A stretch of DNA of 64,000 bases from Flavobacteriales bacterium UBA952 (GTDB taxonomy: Bacteria; Bacteroidota; Bacteroidia; Flavobacteriales_D; Crocinitomicaceae). The notes beneath the pieces were generated by a model. That model did no database searches and was not told the origin of the DNA. It worked only from the letters and a program-made list of their open reading frames with translations. Numbering within the stretch: position 1 is the first letter of the stretch; the number at the start of each line of letters is the position of its first letter. Of the stretch, positions 61,488-64,000 are shown one piece after another. Location: positions 1 to 64,000 of the forward strand of contig CAJJBU010000008.1 of the NCBI GenBank assembly GCA_905182495.1, given 5' to 3'. The position numbers and the translations under genes were made by a program.

Positions 61488-63122
61488 ATGAAAAATTCGA
61501 TTTTAGCATTAGTATTCATGAGCTTGGCGTATGGATTTAATGCACAACAGTTGCCCATGTACAGTCAATTCTTCTGGAACGACTTTGTCATCAACCCAGC
61601 CTACACCGGAGTGACTAATACCAATCGCGTACAGCTCGGTTATAGAAATCAATGGTCTGGATTCAATGGAGCTCCGTCAACATATACTTTAGGAGGTCAC
61701 ACCCTACTCAAAAACAAAAAAATGGGATTGGGAGGCATGCTCTTTATGGATGACACTGGTGGCGCCGTCCAACAAATGGGCCTTATGCTCAACTATAATT
61801 ACATCCTCAAGCTAAATGAAAGTTCAAGTCTCGCCATGGCTGTTTCAGGGGTCATTAATCAATACAGCTATGATGGTTCGAGCATCCAAAACATAGACCC
61901 CGACCCGACTTTGAGCGGTAGTAACAAACAGTTGGCACCGGACATGAGCTTTGGCTTATTGTATTCAATGAATGATAAACTTAGAATTGGATTAGGAATT
62001 AACCAATTAATCCAAAGTCGTCTGTCAAAACTAGACGACCTTGGAACCTTGAACCTAGGAGAAAATAGGCTGATACGTCACTACAATCTCAGCACCTCCT
62101 ATTCATTTGAGATTTCTGAGAAATTCGATTTGGATCCTTATTTTTTATTGCGAAGTACATTTATCAATGCCCCTCAATTTGAAATAGGAGCCAAAGGAAC
62201 CATGAACGAACAGTTTTTCTTTGGGCTCAGCTACAGACACACGGAATCAGTCATTGCCATGCTCGGAATTAATTTCAAGAACACCGTACTTGCCTATAGC
62301 TATGACTATAGCACCACAGATATTGGATCGTATTCTAATGGCTCACATGAGGTTTTACTCGCCTACCAATTCAATAGGCCGGAAATGATTGTTGAACCTA
62401 AAAAAGAAGAAAAACCAGACCGCGACGGAGATGGTATTTTAGACAAAGATGACTTGTGTCCTGATGTAAAAGGATTGGTTGAATTTAAAGGTTGTCCCGA
62501 TACAGATGGTGATGGTCTTTTTGATAAAATTGATGATTGTCCGAAAACCTTTGGGCCAAAAGAAAACAATGGTTGTCCTTACCCAGATACTGATAAAGAC
62601 GGATTACTAGATAAAGACGATGACTGCCCTTCCATAGCAGGACCACTTGAGAACAACGGTTGTCCTTACAAGGATACTGATGGAGATGGATTGTTGGATA
62701 AAGACGATGAATGCCCGCAGACCCCTGGTCCTATTGAAAACAAAGGATGTCCAATCATTGAAAAAGAAGAACAAGAAGTTTTAAACACAGCCTTCAGTAA
62801 TCTTGAATTTGAAACGGGACTTGATGTTATTAAAAAAGCTTCAAAGCCTTCATTGATGGAGCTTGCTAATACGCTAAAGAAAAAGCCGGACTGGAAAATT
62901 CAGGTAACAGGCCACACGGATAACGTGGGGGACGATGACGTCAATATGGTTCTTTCAAAGAAACGCGCTGAAGCCGTTAAAAACTTCTTGGGTACTGAAG
63001 GAATTGACAAAAGGCGTGTCAAAACACTATACTTCGGAGAAACGAAACCTCTGTCAGATAACAATACGCCTTCAGGAAGACAGAAAAACCGACGTGTAGA
63101 GTTCAAGATTATTTTTGATTGA
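61488..63122 (+). CDS. PorP/SprF-family protein with TSP3 repeats and OmpA domain
   Basis: This is a 544-residue outer-membrane protein. The start is the ATG at 61488; an upstream TTG at 61473 is in frame but lies before the signal peptide. After the signal peptide (to about 20), a PorP/SprF barrel with FWNDFVINPAYTGVTNTNRV (about 27-46) extends to about residue 300. Four thrombospondin type 3-like repeats of the form DGDGxxDKxDxC (about 305-425), each with DxDxDG calcium ligands, lead to an OmpA domain. The OmpA domain has VTGHTDNVGDDDVNMVLSKKR and GRQKNRRVEFK (about 440-544). It is a likely anchor and secretion partner for the preceding CHU_C protein. Confidence 0.9.
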   Translation: MKNSILALVFMSLAYGFNAQQLPMYSQFFWNDFVINPAYTGVTNTNRVQLGYRNQWSGFNGAPSTYTLGGHTLLKNKKMGLGGMLFMDDTGGAVQQMGLMLNYNYILKLNESSSLAMAVSGVINQYSYDGSSIQNIDPDPTLSGSNKQLAPDMSFGLLYSMNDKLRIGLGINQLIQSRLSKLDDLGTLNLGENRLIRHYNLSTSYSFEISEKFDLDPYFLLRSTFINAPQFEIGAKGTMNEQFFFGLSYRHTESVIAMLGINFKNTVLAYSYDYSTTDIGSYSNGSHEVLLAYQFNRPEMIVEPKKEEKPDRDGDGILDKDDLCPDVKGLVEFKGCPDTDGDGLFDKIDDCPKTFGPKENNGCPYPDTDKDGLLDKDDDCPSIAGPLENNGCPYKDTDGDGLLDKDDECPQTPGPIENKGCPIIEKEEQEVLNTAFSNLEFETGLDVIKKASKPSLMELANTLKKKPDWKIQVTGHTDNVGDDDVNMVLSKKRAEAVKNFLGTEGIDKRRVKTLYFGETKPLSDNNTPSGRQKNRRVEFKIIFD

Positions 63123-63203
63123 TCTTTTTAATATTAATAATAACGTATTATTTGATTTAAGAATGTTTTTTTTATATTTAGGAAACCATTAAACTTAAAT
63201 TAA

Positions 63204-63830
63204 ATGAAAAAATTTGCGCTACTATTAACTGCCGCGTTTTCAATGACGCTGATTCTGGACTCGTGTTCAGTTCAAAAAAGATACCACAGAAAAGGATTCA
63301 CCGTGAACTGGAACAACGGTTCGGTAAACATGAAGAAAAACCGAAAGGTTGTTCACGCTGAAACGATTCAAGAAGAGGCTATCGTTTCGAATTCTAAAAA
63401 TAAGAAGACGCTTACTAAAAACTATGAGGCTCCTATCTCGATGGATGTAGCATCAGCATCAGAAGCAATATCCGCTCCTGAAATATTTAATGAAACGTCT
63501 GTCGTCAGGGAAAGTCAGCTGCATCTTGATCAAACAGCAACTATAGTCACTTCAGCCAAAACACTGAATAAAGAAGACGTAAAGTCCACAAAGAAAGCCG
63601 TAAAAAAAATCATTAAAGCTGTCAAAAAGAATCAAAATCAGCAAGATTCTAAAACAGAAACAATCATTTATCTTTTACTGATTCTTTTAGTGCCTTTTGG
63701 AACGACCATTTCCATGTACCTCTACGAAGGCTCTTGGACGAATCGTGTGACTGCCAATCTATTGTTGACACTTTTGTGTGGATTACCAGGATTAATTCAT
63801 GCATTGGTTGTAATTTTTGGAAATAAATAA
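63204..63830 (+). CDS. Lipoprotein with C-terminal YqaE/Pmp3 membrane domain
   Basis: This is a 208-residue protein with a signal peptide ending LILDSCSVQKR (lipobox Cys about residue 21), a Lys-rich middle with an AVKKIIKAVKKNQNQQ helix (about 131-146), and a C-terminal YqaE/Pmp3 (UPF0057) domain. The domain has two membrane segments, LLLILLVPFGTTISMYL and LLTLLCGLPGLIHALVVIF. Such lipoprotein-YqaE fusions are usual in Bacteroidota; the role is unknown. The DUF2752 gene follows directly, a frequent arrangement. Confidence 0.85.
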   Translation: MKKFALLLTAAFSMTLILDSCSVQKRYHRKGFTVNWNNGSVNMKKNRKVVHAETIQEEAIVSNSKNKKTLTKNYEAPISMDVASASEAISAPEIFNETSVVRESQLHLDQTATIVTSAKTLNKEDVKSTKKAVKKIIKAVKKNQNQQDSKTETIIYLLLILLVPFGTTISMYLYEGSWTNRVTANLLLTLLCGLPGLIHALVVIFGNK

Positions 63831-63852
63831 AGTATTGAAAACTTTTTTTAAA

Positions 63853-64000
63853 ATGCTTCTAGCCTTTGCGCTAGGAGCATTTGTTTTTTTATTCTACCTA
63901 CCTGTTGATTATTTTGACACTGGTAAAAGTATGTGTGCTTCCGTATGGCTTTTTGACCTGGAATGCCTCGGATGTGGAATTACTCGAGGAATCATGCACT
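63853..64000 (+). CDS. DUF2752 membrane protein, 3' end outside window
   Basis: This is the start of a DUF2752 family protein. About 49 residues are visible: a membrane segment (LLAFALGAFVFLFYLPV) and the family motif WLFDLECLGCGITRGIMH, with the CxxCGxTR-type signature. The ATG at 63853 is used. An in-frame TTG at 63835, four bases after the yqaE stop, would add six residues and is possible. The function is unknown. Confidence 0.75.
   Translation, partial: MLLAFALGAFVFLFYLPVDYFDTGKSMCASVWLFDLECLGCGITRGIMH

Overview
This window is chromosomal DNA of a Bacteroidota bacterium, most probably a marine-type member of Flavobacteriales. The evidence is a type IX secretion (T9SS) repertoire: three CHU_C (type B) C-terminal-domain proteins, three type A sorting-domain proteins, two PorP/SprF-OmpA fusions and a PorG-like (DUF6089) protein. 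Further support comes from Bacteroidota -7 promoter elements (TAnnTTTG), little sign of Shine-Dalgarno sequences, and families typical of the phylum (DUF5606, DUF2256/DUF2805, UMF1 MFS, YqaE lipoprotein, Omp28-like).

Layout. 0-3.8 kb: KdsC-like phosphatase (cut by the window edge), lysine/alanine-dehydrogenase-like oxidoreductase (frame interrupted), UMF1 transporter, dapD. 3.86-9.35 kb: an AT-rich accessory stretch of unrelated genes (Crp-like regulator, flavin amine oxidase, alpha/beta hydrolase lipoprotein, retropepsin-PDZ lipoprotein, unknown lipoprotein). They are separated by structured inverted repeats with a shared CGTTATAgsC-like core, resembling gene cassettes. 9.4-16.5 kb: adenine/adenosine deaminase, a secreted intradiol-dioxygenase-like protein, cspA, trhO, lgt, pdhA, pdhC. 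16.6-24.9 kb: T9SS cell-surface block, with a 1248-residue CHU_C protein plus a PorP/SprF-OmpA partner, converging on a glycine-rich beta-helix CHU_C protein. 25.4-33.6 kb: NYN-LOTUS protein, a 25-residue-repeat protein with SpmAB, subtilase, GNAT, acyl-CoA dehydrogenase, ACMSD-like amidohydrolase. 33.7-38.7 kb: SIMPL protein, then the operon hpt-adk-obg-PAP2-crcB on the minus strand, with purK divergent. 38.8-49.4 kb: Omp28-like T9SS protein, POT transporter, DUF819 protein, lipoproteins, trmB, gatC, plsC, trpS, DUF2805 and a tiny divergent DUF2256 gene. 49.5-56.6 kb: PorG-like barrel, typA/bipA, DEAD-box helicase (broken), DUF5606, M3 oligopeptidase (broken), tRNA-Met(CAU). 56.8-60.9 kb: lipoproteins, including three tandem near-identical Cys-rich copies, a TonB receptor and a His-rich protein that together look like a metal-acquisition unit. 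61-64 kb: a second CHU_C plus PorP/SprF-OmpA pair, a YqaE lipoprotein, and a DUF2752 gene cut by the window end.

Two cross-cutting observations matter. First, at least eight genes have reading frames interrupted by small indels, including the pyruvate dehydrogenase E2 gene. This points to sequence errors rather than decay for most of them. Second, the T9SS modules recur in the same order (type B cargo, then SprF-like barrel fused to OmpA), which suggests dedicated cargo/anchor pairs. No CRISPR array, transposase, integrase, rRNA or prophage was seen.
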